From CAILZL01 sp050181835 (GTDB lineage: Bacteria; Pseudomonadota; Gammaproteobacteria; Steroidobacterales; Steroidobacteraceae): a DNA stretch of 64,000 bases. Shown in pieces: positions 17,156 through 25,570 of the stretch. Both the position numbers and the translations under genes were made by a program. Numbering within the stretch: the stretch's first letter is position 1; the number at the start of each line of letters is the position of its first letter. The notes under the pieces were generated by a model, which ran no database searches, was not told the origin of the DNA, and was given only the letters and a program-made list of their open reading frames with translations. Where the stretch lies: contig JBFXCU010000001.1 in NCBI GenBank assembly GCA_050181835.1, positions 248,001 through 312,000 on the forward strand, written 5' to 3'.

Positions 17156-19459
17156 ATGAAAGCGCGCACCAAAAAACTGTTAAAAACCTACTGGCCCCAT
17201 GCACTTAGTGCAGTGGGTATGCTGCTATTGGCGCTGACCATCTGGATCGTGTCGCTGGATCGTCAAGTCCGCCAACAGTTTGAGGGCCGCCGCTGGACCT
17301 TACCTGCCAAGGTATACGCACAGGCGGTAGAACTCTACGCAGGTCAAGCGCTGTCGATTGATGAAATGCAGCGCGAACTGGAACGTCTGGGTTACTTGCG
17401 TAGTGCGCAAGTGAGCCGCGCCGGTAACTTCCAGCGCAGCGACAATCGTATTGACCTAGTGTCGCGACCATTTCGCTTCGCCGACGAAGCTCGCGCCCAA
17501 CAAACTGTGTCGATCCGCTTTGCTGGTAATCACATTGAAAAAATATGGGATGCCAAGGGCCAGGATGTGCCGATATTCCGGCTTGACCCCTTATTGATCG
17601 GCAGCATTTATCCAACTCAGGGCGAAGACCGGATTATCGTCACGCCACAGCAAACGCCCGCATTATTACCAACAGCGCTGAAAGTGGTTGAAGATCGTCG
17701 CTTTGATTCACATTTCGGCATTGACCCGCTGGGCATTCTGCGCGCCATCTGGGTCGATATTCGCAGTGGTAGTTTTGATCAAGGCGCATCAACGATCACC
17801 CAGCAGCTGGTACGTAGTTACTTTCTCAGCAATCAGCAAACCCTGAGTCGCAAGATAACCGAAGCCATGATGGCAATCCTGCTTGAAGTGCATTTCGATA
17901 AAACCGATTTAATGAATGCCTACATCAACGAAATTAATCTGGGTCAGGAAGGTGGCCGCGCCATTCAGGGCTTTGGTCTGGCTAGCCAATTTTACTTTGG
18001 TAAACCACTAGCTGAGTTGCGTCTGCATGAGATCGCACTATTGGTTACCGAGGTACGCAGCCCCACTTATTACAACCCGCGTCGGCAACCAGAACGCGCT
18101 CTAGCCCGACGTAACATGATTCTGGACCTGCTGGCGAAATTCAACGTGGTCACCGCAGAGGAAGCGAAGCAAGCCAAGGCCAAACCACTGGGTCTGGTCA
18201 ATGCCAGCGCCTCACACAGTACGTATTACCCGGCGTTTCTGGATTTCGTGCGTCGCACCTTGCGACGTGACTATCAGGAATCTGACCTTACTGAAGCGGG
18301 CCTGGTGGTATTTAGCACCCTCGACCCGCATGTGCAGGCCAGAGCCGAATCGACGCTGGTTACTGAACTTGATCGCCTCGACAAAAGCAGCAAGCGCAAA
18401 GATGTGCCATTAGAAGGTGCCGTGATCGTCACCTCGCCCGCCAATGGTGAAGTGCTGGCCATCGTCGGGGGTCGCAATGTCAGCTATAGCGGCTTTAATC
18501 GTGCCCTTGATGCCAAGCGCTCCATTGGCTCATTAACCAAACCGGTGGTATATCTCACCGCACTTGAAACAGGTCGCTACAACGCCGCCAGCATCATCAA
18601 CGATGCACCAATCACGCTGAAACTGGAAACCGGTAAAAGCTGGTCACCACAAAACTACGATAAGAAAGTAAACGGCCCGGTGCCACTGGTACGCGCATTG
18701 GCACAATCACTGAATCTAGCCACGGTCAATCTTAGTCAGGAAGTAGGTCTTAAAAAAATCGCCGAGAAATTTGTCGCTCTGGGCCTGAGCGAACAGCCGC
18801 AAGCGGTACCCGCCATGGTACTGGGTGGTGTCACCGCCGCACCGCTGGAAGTTGCACAAGTATACAACACCTTGGCGAATGGGGGGTTCCGCACCCCACT
18901 GCGTGCAGTACGTGCGGTGATCGATAGTCACGGCGAATCGCTGAAGTCCTTTCCACTTGAGGTCACCCAAGTTGCCGAACCCGCAGCGATATACCAACTG
19001 CAACGTATGATGGTGGAAGTAATGAATCGCGGCACGGGCGCGTCGGCACGGGCGCAATTGGGCGATTTAGTGGTGGCAGGTAAAAGTGGGACTTCTTCAG
19101 ATTATCGTGATAGTTGGTTTGCTGGATTTTCGGGCAGTGATTCGATAGTGGTATGGCTGGGCTATGACGACAACCAGCCCACTCGCTTTTCTGGCTCATC
19201 CGGTGCACTGCCAATCTGGACCAAGATCATGGCGGGTATCGACAGCACTTCCTGGGATCAACCACTGCCCGATGGTCTGCGCGAAACACAAATCGAATTT
19301 GCCACTGGTCTGGGTTTGAATTCGAGCTGCACCGGCAATGCGGTGAGCGTAGCCGTGCCGACTGCTGCCGAGATCCCACTGCGAGACGACTGTATAGCGG
19401 AGGGAGTTTCTATTGGTGAACGCACTGCTGGGTGGTTGCGCGGTATAATCGGCAAATGA
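17156..19459 (+). CDS. mrcB: Penicillin-binding protein 1B (bifunctional transglycosylase/transpeptidase)
   Basis: Class A penicillin-binding protein, 767 residues, which polymerises and cross-links peptidoglycan at the outer face of the inner membrane. Order: short cytoplasmic tail, one membrane anchor (about residues 16-34), UB2H domain (RRWTLPAKVYAQAVELYAG), glycosyltransferase family 51 domain with catalytic Glu in VVEDRRFDSHFG and QGASTITQQLVR, then the transpeptidase with SxxK in SIGSLTKPVVY, SxN in AQSLNLATVN and KSGTSSDYRDSWF. The frame extends to 17042, but ATG 17156 gives the normal basic N-terminus. Its stop overlaps the next gene by ATGA. Confidence 0.96.
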   Translation: MKARTKKLLKTYWPHALSAVGMLLLALTIWIVSLDRQVRQQFEGRRWTLPAKVYAQAVELYAGQALSIDEMQRELERLGYLRSAQVSRAGNFQRSDNRIDLVSRPFRFADEARAQQTVSIRFAGNHIEKIWDAKGQDVPIFRLDPLLIGSIYPTQGEDRIIVTPQQTPALLPTALKVVEDRRFDSHFGIDPLGILRAIWVDIRSGSFDQGASTITQQLVRSYFLSNQQTLSRKITEAMMAILLEVHFDKTDLMNAYINEINLGQEGGRAIQGFGLASQFYFGKPLAELRLHEIALLVTEVRSPTYYNPRRQPERALARRNMILDLLAKFNVVTAEEAKQAKAKPLGLVNASASHSTYYPAFLDFVRRTLRRDYQESDLTEAGLVVFSTLDPHVQARAESTLVTELDRLDKSSKRKDVPLEGAVIVTSPANGEVLAIVGGRNVSYSGFNRALDAKRSIGSLTKPVVYLTALETGRYNAASIINDAPITLKLETGKSWSPQNYDKKVNGPVPLVRALAQSLNLATVNLSQEVGLKKIAEKFVALGLSEQPQAVPAMVLGGVTAAPLEVAQVYNTLANGGFRTPLRAVRAVIDSHGESLKSFPLEVTQVAEPAAIYQLQRMMVEVMNRGTGASARAQLGDLVVAGKSGTSSDYRDSWFAGFSGSDSIVVWLGYDDNQPTRFSGSSGALPIWTKIMAGIDSTSWDQPLPDGLRETQIEFATGLGLNSSCTGNAVSVAVPTAAEIPLRDDCIAEGVSIGERTAGWLRGIIGK

Positions 19460-20010
19460 TTGCTCTTCCTGTTCGCCTACCTAGAGTTCTCGGCATCGGC
19501 TTGTTAATGAGCCTGGCTGCGTGCTCCAGCATCAACCCCTACCAGTCAGCACCCGTGGTGGTGCCACCATCGGGATCAGCGGTGCTAGCACCGGAGGAGA
19601 CAGTGCTGGAAACCCAGGCGGTAGAGCCGATTGCACCAGTAGAACCGAGTATTCCGCTGCCGCCGACTCGCAGCTACAAGCTGAACGCCGCCAGTCGCGC
19701 CTTGGTCAATCAAGCCGACGCACAACGCAAAAGTGGTAATTTTGTCCAAGCCGCTGCCACACTGGAACGAGCATTGCGCATCGAACCTAAAAACCCCTTG
19801 TTATGGCTGGAATATGGCGCACTGCGCATGGATGAAAGCAATTTTGCCCAAGCCGAGAACATGGGACGCAAGGCCCTGTCCAATGCCAGCGGCGATCTGC
19901 GCGCCCAAGCGGCTGCGTGGCGCTTGATCGCCGATAGCTACCGAGCCCGCGACAACAACACCGAAGCGCAGCGAGCCACGGCCACGGCCAACGAGCTGAT
20001 AGGTCGTTAG
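19456..20010 (+). CDS. TPR-repeat lipoprotein
   Basis: Predicted outer-membrane or periplasmic lipoprotein, 184 residues. The signal peptide ends in the lipobox LMSLAACSS (Cys at about residue 23). A Pro-rich linker follows, then two or three TPR-like helices (residues ~80-180: RKSGNFVQAAATLERALRIEP, NPLLWLEYGALRMDESNFAQAE). ATG 19456 overlaps the mrcB stop, so the two are translationally coupled; a longer frame from 19432 would put the signal peptide behind extra residues. TPR lipoproteins next to mrcB are seen in other gammaproteobacteria. A link to cell-wall synthesis is inference from this coupling. Confidence 0.88.
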   Translation: MIALPVRLPRVLGIGLLMSLAACSSINPYQSAPVVVPPSGSAVLAPEETVLETQAVEPIAPVEPSIPLPPTRSYKLNAASRALVNQADAQRKSGNFVQAAATLERALRIEPKNPLLWLEYGALRMDESNFAQAENMGRKALSNASGDLRAQAAAWRLIADSYRARDNNTEAQRATATANELIGR

Positions 20011-20020
20011 GAGACCCCGC

Positions 20021-20482
20021 TTGATCGCCTTGTTGCAGCGGGTAAGTCATGCGCAAGTTCAAGTTAATGGAGTGGTAGTAGGTCGCATAGATGCTGGCCT
20101 GCTAGTACTGTTGGGAATTGAACGCGGTGATCACGAAATTCAGGCAGATCGCTTGCTGGAACGGCTACTCAGCTATCGGGTGTTTGCCGATACCGATGGC
20201 AAAATGAACCTCAGCCTGCGCGATCAAGGCGGTGGCTTGCTACTGGTACCGCAATTTACCCTCGCCGCCGACACCCAGCGCGGCACCCGACCCGGATTTA
20301 GCCCTGCCGCACCACCCGATGTGGGCAACCAGCTATTTCACTACATGGTTAGTCAGGCACATATACAACATGCAGCGGTTGCAGCCGGGGTTTTTGGTGC
20401 CAACATGCAGGTAACACTGTGCAATGACGGCCCGGTAACCTTCTGGCTGCAAGTAGCACCGAGAAATTCTGATGAGCCATAA
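20021..20482 (+). CDS. dtd: D-aminoacyl-tRNA deacylase Dtd
   Basis: Dtd, 153 residues, hydrolyses D-amino acids wrongly attached to tRNA. The start is TTG at 20021: AGGAGA sits 6 bases upstream and the product begins MIALLQRVSHAQVQVNG, the family start. Both active-site motifs are present, VPQFTLAADT and the Gly-cisPro motif NDGPVTFWLQ near the C-terminus. It begins 10 bases after the lipoprotein gene, and its ribosome site overlaps that stop codon. Confidence 0.97.
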   Translation: MIALLQRVSHAQVQVNGVVVGRIDAGLLVLLGIERGDHEIQADRLLERLLSYRVFADTDGKMNLSLRDQGGGLLLVPQFTLAADTQRGTRPGFSPAAPPDVGNQLFHYMVSQAHIQHAAVAAGVFGANMQVTLCNDGPVTFWLQVAPRNSDEP

Positions 20483-20581
20483 ATCAACTCATTAACGGAT
20501 CTTCATGTCACAGTCGCGTACTATCAATTAGCGTATTATTTGGCCCCTTGATTACCCCATTCAACCCACCCGGAGAGATTC

Positions 20582-20827
20582 ATGGGTATTGGCATTAAAG
20601 AATTACTGATCATTTTGGCGATTGCCCTGTTGGTATTCGGCACCAAGAAACTGAAAAACATCGGTTCTGATCTAGGTGGCGCAGTAAAAGGCTTCAAAAG
20701 CGCCATGAAGGAAGGCGAACAAGAGGCCGACAGCAAACAATTACAGCCACCAACTGATAAGGACAAGGATGCCGATTTCAGTTCCACCAGCGGCGACAAA
20801 GCCAGTAACAAATCAGATCAATCCTGA
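20582..20827 (+). CDS. tatA: Twin-arginine translocase subunit TatA
   Basis: TatA, 81 residues, forms the pore of the Tat export system for folded proteins. One N-terminal membrane helix (MGIGIKELLIILAIALLVFG), the hinge FGTKKL, an amphipathic helix with LGGAVKGFKSAMKE, and a charged low-complexity tail are the expected order. GGAGAG precedes ATG 20582. First gene of tatABC, which runs with short or overlapping junctions. Confidence 0.97.
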   Translation: MGIGIKELLIILAIALLVFGTKKLKNIGSDLGGAVKGFKSAMKEGEQEADSKQLQPPTDKDKDADFSSTSGDKASNKSDQS

Positions 20828-20840
20828 TTAGGCCAAACCG

Positions 20841-21236
20841 ATGTTTGAAGTTGGTTTTCAGGAGCTGGTGCTGATCGCCTTATTGGCGCTGATCGTGCTG
20901 GGCCCGGAAAAATTGCCCAAGCTGGCCGCACAGCTGGGTCGCTGGACCGGTCGCGCCCGTAGCATGGCGCGCAACTTGCGCCAGCAATTAGAACAGGAAG
21001 TCAGTTACGATGATTTGGTCAAGCAAAAGCAAGCCGCCGAAGAAGCACTGCGCAAGGCCGCTTCTGCGCCCACGAACTTTCACCACAAGGTAGGTGAAGC
21101 CATAGATACCACTCTGGCGGAGGCAGAGATCGAGCCAGTTGCACAAGCGACTGACAACGACGCCAAACCAGCAGCACACGCTACCGAATCACCCGCAGAT
21201 CCCGTACAGAAACACACGGTGAGTTCTTCTTCATGA
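20841..21236 (+). CDS. tatB: Twin-arginine translocase subunit TatB
   Basis: TatB, 131 residues, binds twin-arginine precursors together with TatC. It begins MFEVGFQELVLIALLALIVLGPEKLP, the family hallmark, followed by the amphipathic helix (LAAQLGRWTGRARSMARNLR) and a variable acidic tail. It starts 13 bases after tatA and overlaps tatC by four bases (ATGA at 21233-21236). Confidence 0.96.
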   Translation: MFEVGFQELVLIALLALIVLGPEKLPKLAAQLGRWTGRARSMARNLRQQLEQEVSYDDLVKQKQAAEEALRKAASAPTNFHHKVGEAIDTTLAEAEIEPVAQATDNDAKPAAHATESPADPVQKHTVSSSS

Positions 21237-22018
21237 ACGACTCTTCCGGTAGCGAGTCGCTGGCCGAAGGCTCATTGATTTCTCACCTATTAGAATTACG
21301 CGATCGCTTGCTCCGCGCAGTAATCGTGGTGCTGGTGATCTTTGCACCCTGCGCTTACTTTAGCCAGGAGTTGTTCACGCTAATCGCCCAACCGCTCCTA
21401 TCCAAACTACCCAGCGGGTCATCAATGGTTTCAACCAGCCTCACGGCGCCGGTGATGGCACCTTTGAAACTAGCCGCGCTGGTAGCGCTATTCATTGGCA
21501 TTCCCTACGTGCTATATCAAATTTGGGCATTTGTATCGCCTGGTCTGTACAAACGCGAAAAACGCTTCGCCATACCACTACTGGTATCCAGCATCGTGCT
21601 GTTCTACTGCGGTGCAGCCTTTGCTTATTTTGTAGTGTTCCCGGTGATGTTTGCATTCCTAACCACATATATGCCGGTGGGCGTGATCATGATGCCGGAT
21701 ATGACTTTGTATTTGGATTTTGTGGCCATGTTGATTTTTGCCTTCGGTGCCGCGTTTGAGATACCAATTGCCACTTTCCTGTTGGTATGGACCGGCTTGT
21801 TGAAGATCAAGCAACTTACCGAGAATCGTGGTTATGTGCTGATTGTCGTATTTGTAATTGCCGCGATCCTGACACCTACCACGGATCCGTTATCACAAAC
21901 CTTGATGGCCGGGCCCATGTACTTGCTGTACGAACTAGGTATCGTCTTTGCACGCATCATGCTTAAGGACAAACTTGCTGAGCGGGCGAAGGACGAAGCT
22001 GAAGAAGCAACCGAGTAA
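21233..22018 (+). CDS. tatC: Twin-arginine translocase subunit TatC
   Basis: TatC, 261 residues with six membrane helices, recognises the twin-arginine signal. Family features are the N-terminal LISHLLELRDRLLRAVIVV, the segment FVSPGLYKREKRFAIPLL and the conserved VIAAILTPTTDPLSQTLMA. The tail is acidic. Overlap with tatB implies coupled translation. Nothing links it functionally to the peptide transporter 120 bp downstream. Confidence 0.97.
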   Translation: MNDSSGSESLAEGSLISHLLELRDRLLRAVIVVLVIFAPCAYFSQELFTLIAQPLLSKLPSGSSMVSTSLTAPVMAPLKLAALVALFIGIPYVLYQIWAFVSPGLYKREKRFAIPLLVSSIVLFYCGAAFAYFVVFPVMFAFLTTYMPVGVIMMPDMTLYLDFVAMLIFAFGAAFEIPIATFLLVWTGLLKIKQLTENRGYVLIVVFVIAAILTPTTDPLSQTLMAGPMYLLYELGIVFARIMLKDKLAERAKDEAEEATE

Positions 22019-22141
22019 ACTCGCTGATTCTGGCGAACCAAGCGTTTGGATTTTTCTGCCTTGATTTCAAGCCGTCACTTTGTTTTAAGAAGTGCTAACG
22101 TACGCACAACGCCTACTTACCTTCCCCATACTACGTAAAGA

Positions 22142-23758
22142 ATGAATCCGATACGTGCCTTGCTCGTACTCAGCCTGATGGTACTGACTGCCTGCTCCGG
22201 CGGTGAGCGGCGAGTGGATCAGGGGAATCGCGATGGAATACTACATTTTGGCAATGGTACTGAGCCGCAGAGCCTTGACCCGCACGTCACTACCGGCCTT
22301 CCAGAACATCACATTCAATTGGCACTGTTTGAAAATCTGGTCACCAAGGATACAACCACATTAGCACCTATGCCGGGCGTTGCAGAGCGCTGGGAGGTCA
22401 GCGAAGATGGTCGTACTTATCATTTTTATTTGCGGCATAACGCGCGCTGGTCTAATGGCGAGACGCTGACTGCCGAAGATTTTCGCTGGAGCTGGTGGCG
22501 CGGTTTGCAGCCAGCGATGGCGAATGAATATGCCTACATGCTGTATCCAATCAAGAATGCCGAAGCCTACGCCACGGGTAAACTCACCGATTTCTCGCAA
22601 GTGGGTATTCAGGTTATCAACGAACATGAACTCATTGTCGAGCTAAATGAACCTACTACGTATTTTTTGCAGTTACTAGATCATCAAAGCTACTCACCCG
22701 TTCATCGCGCCACAATTGAAAAGTTTGGCGCACCGACTGATCGTTTTTCGAAATGGATCAGGCCGGGCAACATGGTAACTAACGGTCCTTTCAGGCTCAC
22801 CGAATGGAAACTGTACAAGAACGTGACAGTAGAGAAAAACCCTTACTACTGGGATGCTGCCAATGTGAAGCTTAATGGCATCGTGTTCTATCCTACCGAG
22901 AACATCATTACTGAAGAACGCATGTTCCGCTCCCGACAACTGCATCTAACCGCAGACATTCCTACCAACAAGGTAGCAGAATATCGCGCCACTCATCCAG
23001 ACGAATTGCGGCTTGATCCCTACTTGGGTAGTTACTACTACATGGTGAACGTCACCCGTCCGGGACTTAACGATGCACGGGTGCGTCGTGCCTTGGCCAT
23101 GGCGATTGATCGCGATACTTTAGTAAACAATGTACTTAATGGTGTGAACCTTCCTTCTTACACGCTGACGCCACCGGGCACTGGCCGCTATCAACCACCC
23201 AAATTATTCAGCTTCGCTCCTGAGGGAGCACGCAAATTGCTGGCTGCAGCAGGCTATCCAAATGGCAAAGGATTCCCAAAAATTGAAATCCTCTACAACA
23301 CACAAGAACAGCATCGAAAAATTGCTGTTGCGATACAACAGATGTGGAAAACCTATCTGAATATTGACGTGACCATGATCAATCAGGAATGGAAAGTGTA
23401 TCTCGATAGCCGCGACGCGCTGAACTACGACGTGTGTCGCGCTGGCTGGATTGGTGACTATGTAGATCCGAACTCATTTATAGACATGTGGGTAACTGGT
23501 GGGGGGAATAACGATACCGGCTGGTCCAATGCTGAATACGATGATCTTGTCATGCGTAAAATTCCCGCCATGAAAACTAATGCCGAACGCATGGCAGGAT
23601 TTACGCGAGCAGAAACCATTCTGCTGGAAGAGATGCCCATTATTCCAATCTATTCTTATTCGACCCGGCATTTGGTCGACTCCAGCGTCAAAGGTATGCC
23701 GCCTAACATCATGGACTACTATTCGTTCAAGAATGTATATCTGGAGTCAACACACTGA
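22142..23758 (+). CDS. oppA: Oligopeptide ABC transporter substrate-binding lipoprotein
   Basis: Solute-binding protein family 5, 538 residues, similar to OppA/MppA. A signal peptide with lipobox LMVLTACSG (Cys at about residue 18) makes it a lipoprotein, unlike the soluble OppA of enterics. Signature stretches: GTEPQSLDPHVTTGLPEHH, RHNARWSNGETLTAEDFRWSW, VTNGPFRLTEWK and DARVRRALAMAIDRDTLV. These match the oligopeptide rather than the dipeptide branch. The stop TGA overlaps the oppB ATG. Confidence 0.93.
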   Translation: MNPIRALLVLSLMVLTACSGGERRVDQGNRDGILHFGNGTEPQSLDPHVTTGLPEHHIQLALFENLVTKDTTTLAPMPGVAERWEVSEDGRTYHFYLRHNARWSNGETLTAEDFRWSWWRGLQPAMANEYAYMLYPIKNAEAYATGKLTDFSQVGIQVINEHELIVELNEPTTYFLQLLDHQSYSPVHRATIEKFGAPTDRFSKWIRPGNMVTNGPFRLTEWKLYKNVTVEKNPYYWDAANVKLNGIVFYPTENIITEERMFRSRQLHLTADIPTNKVAEYRATHPDELRLDPYLGSYYYMVNVTRPGLNDARVRRALAMAIDRDTLVNNVLNGVNLPSYTLTPPGTGRYQPPKLFSFAPEGARKLLAAAGYPNGKGFPKIEILYNTQEQHRKIAVAIQQMWKTYLNIDVTMINQEWKVYLDSRDALNYDVCRAGWIGDYVDPNSFIDMWVTGGGNNDTGWSNAEYDDLVMRKIPAMKTNAERMAGFTRAETILLEEMPIIPIYSYSTRHLVDSSVKGMPPNIMDYYSFKNVYLESTH

Positions 23759-24693
23759 TGTGGCGTTTTATTGGCTCACGCTTGCTACAGGCTATACCGG
23801 TACTGTTTATTGTCATTACACTCACATTCTTTCTAGTACGTTTTGCACCGGGTGGGCCGTTCGCTTCTGAGAAAGCAGTGGTTCCCGAAGTGAAACGCGC
23901 GCTGGAAGCGCAGTACCAATTAGACAAGCCATTGTTCTCACAATATCTGAATTATCTTGATGATCTGGCGCACGGTGATCTAGGCCCGTCTTTCAAGTAT
24001 CCTGGCCGCACAGTAAATGAGTTGATTGCCGCAGGGTTTCCCGCCACCGCTGAGCTGGGTTTGTATGCCTTGCTAGTTGCTGTGCTGGTGGGGATGAGTG
24101 CGGGAATTATTGCAGCACTCAAACCAAACACATGGCGTGACTATGTGCCTATGTCAGCCGCAATGATTGGCATTTGCATGCCCGCGTTTTTGCTTGGCCC
24201 GTTATTAGTGCTGGTGTTTGGCTTATGGTTGGAATGGCTGCCGGTATCAGGATGGGGTGAGGTGCCGGGCGACAAGTTACTACCCAGCTTAACGCTTGGC
24301 GCAGCTTACGCAGCCTATATAGCCAGGCTTACTCGCAGCGGCATGCTGGAAGTGTTATCGCAAGACTATATTCGCACCGCCAGAGCCAAGGGCCTGCCGG
24401 AGCGAATCATCATTTTAAAACACGCGCTACGCGGCGGCCTTATTCCGGTAGTGGCATTTCTCGGTCCGGCTTTTGCCGGCTTACTAAGCGGTTCATTCGT
24501 AGTTGAAACCATTTTTCAAATTCCGGGATTGGGTCGCTTCTTTGTGCAAGCTGCGTTCAATCGCGACTATACGCTGATTCTAGGCAGCACTATTTTCTTT
24601 GCCGCGCTAATTGTCATATTCAATTTGTTATCAGATGTGCTGGCAGCATGGCTTAATCCACGCCTGCGTGATGAACTGGGTGGCGGCCGATGA
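23758..24693 (+). CDS. oppB: Oligopeptide ABC transporter permease OppB
   Basis: Inner-membrane permease, 311 residues, about six helices. N-terminal MWRFIGSRLLQAIPVLFIV and the coupling-loop EAA motif (YIRTARAKGLPERIIILKHALRGG) are typical of OppB/DppB, as is the C-terminal VVETIFQIPGLGRFFVQAAFNRDY. The start overlaps the oppA stop by one base and its stop overlaps oppC by ATGA. Confidence 0.95.
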   Translation: MWRFIGSRLLQAIPVLFIVITLTFFLVRFAPGGPFASEKAVVPEVKRALEAQYQLDKPLFSQYLNYLDDLAHGDLGPSFKYPGRTVNELIAAGFPATAELGLYALLVAVLVGMSAGIIAALKPNTWRDYVPMSAAMIGICMPAFLLGPLLVLVFGLWLEWLPVSGWGEVPGDKLLPSLTLGAAYAAYIARLTRSGMLEVLSQDYIRTARAKGLPERIIILKHALRGGLIPVVAFLGPAFAGLLSGSFVVETIFQIPGLGRFFVQAAFNRDYTLILGSTIFFAALIVIFNLLSDVLAAWLNPRLRDELGGGR

Positions 24694-25568
24694 ACGCCGA
24701 GACCATTGCAGTATTTGAAGAAGGCTCCTCGCTGTGGCATGACGCATGGGTTCGCCTGCGCCGCAACAAACTGGCCGTAATCGGTAGCGTGACCTTAATC
24801 ATGGTTACATTACTGTGTTTTTTCGCACCGTATGTTTCACCGTATGGCTATGAACAACAGGATCTGGTATTGGGTGCCGCTGCCCCTTCTGCACAGCACT
24901 GGCTAGGCACTGATGTATTTGGTCGCGATCAGCTAACACGTATTTTATATGGTGGCCGTATTTCGCTGATGGTGGGCTTGATTGCTACTGGTGTGGCGTT
25001 GGTAATTGGTGTGACATGGGGTGCCATCGCCGGTTATGCCGGTGGTCGTATTGACGCAGTGATGATGCGCTTTGTTGATATCGTGTATGCACTACCGTTC
25101 ATGATTTTCGTGGTGCTGCTTATGGTAGTGTTTGGGCGTAACTTGTTATTACTGTTCTTCGTCATTGGTGCTGTCGAATGGCTGACCATGGCACGTATTG
25201 TCCGTGGTCAAGTACAAGGGTTAAAACAACTGGAATTTATTGAGGCTGCAGTGTCGTTGGGACTGTCGCGCTGGTCGATTATTCGACGCCACTTGATACC
25301 CAATGCCATTGGCCCAGTGATTGTGTACACCACGCTCACCATTCCCTCGGTAATGTTACTGGAAGCCTTTATTTCATTTATTGGCCTCGGCGTGCAACCC
25401 CCTCAATCTTCATGGGGTTCATTGATCGCCGATGGCGTAGAAACCATGGAAGAGTTTCCCTGGCTACTGATTTTTCCCGGATTGGCGCTAAGCATGACGT
25501 TGTTTGCGCTTAACTTTTTTGGCGATGGTCTGCGTGATGCACTTGATGTACGTGCTGCCAAGGATTAG
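24690..25568 (+). CDS. oppC: Oligopeptide ABC transporter permease OppC
   Basis: Second permease, 292 residues. OppC-type N-terminus with LWHDAWVRLRRNKLAVIGS, the periplasmic segment HWLGTDVFGRDQLTRILYGG and the EAA loop FIEAAVSLGLSRWSIIRRHL are seen, ending FFGDGLRDALDVR. It overlaps oppB and is followed after 2 bases by the ATPase gene. Confidence 0.95.
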   Translation: MNAETIAVFEEGSSLWHDAWVRLRRNKLAVIGSVTLIMVTLLCFFAPYVSPYGYEQQDLVLGAAAPSAQHWLGTDVFGRDQLTRILYGGRISLMVGLIATGVALVIGVTWGAIAGYAGGRIDAVMMRFVDIVYALPFMIFVVLLMVVFGRNLLLLFFVIGAVEWLTMARIVRGQVQGLKQLEFIEAAVSLGLSRWSIIRRHLIPNAIGPVIVYTTLTIPSVMLLEAFISFIGLGVQPPQSSWGSLIADGVETMEEFPWLLIFPGLALSMTLFALNFFGDGLRDALDVRAAKD

Positions 25569-25570
25569 TC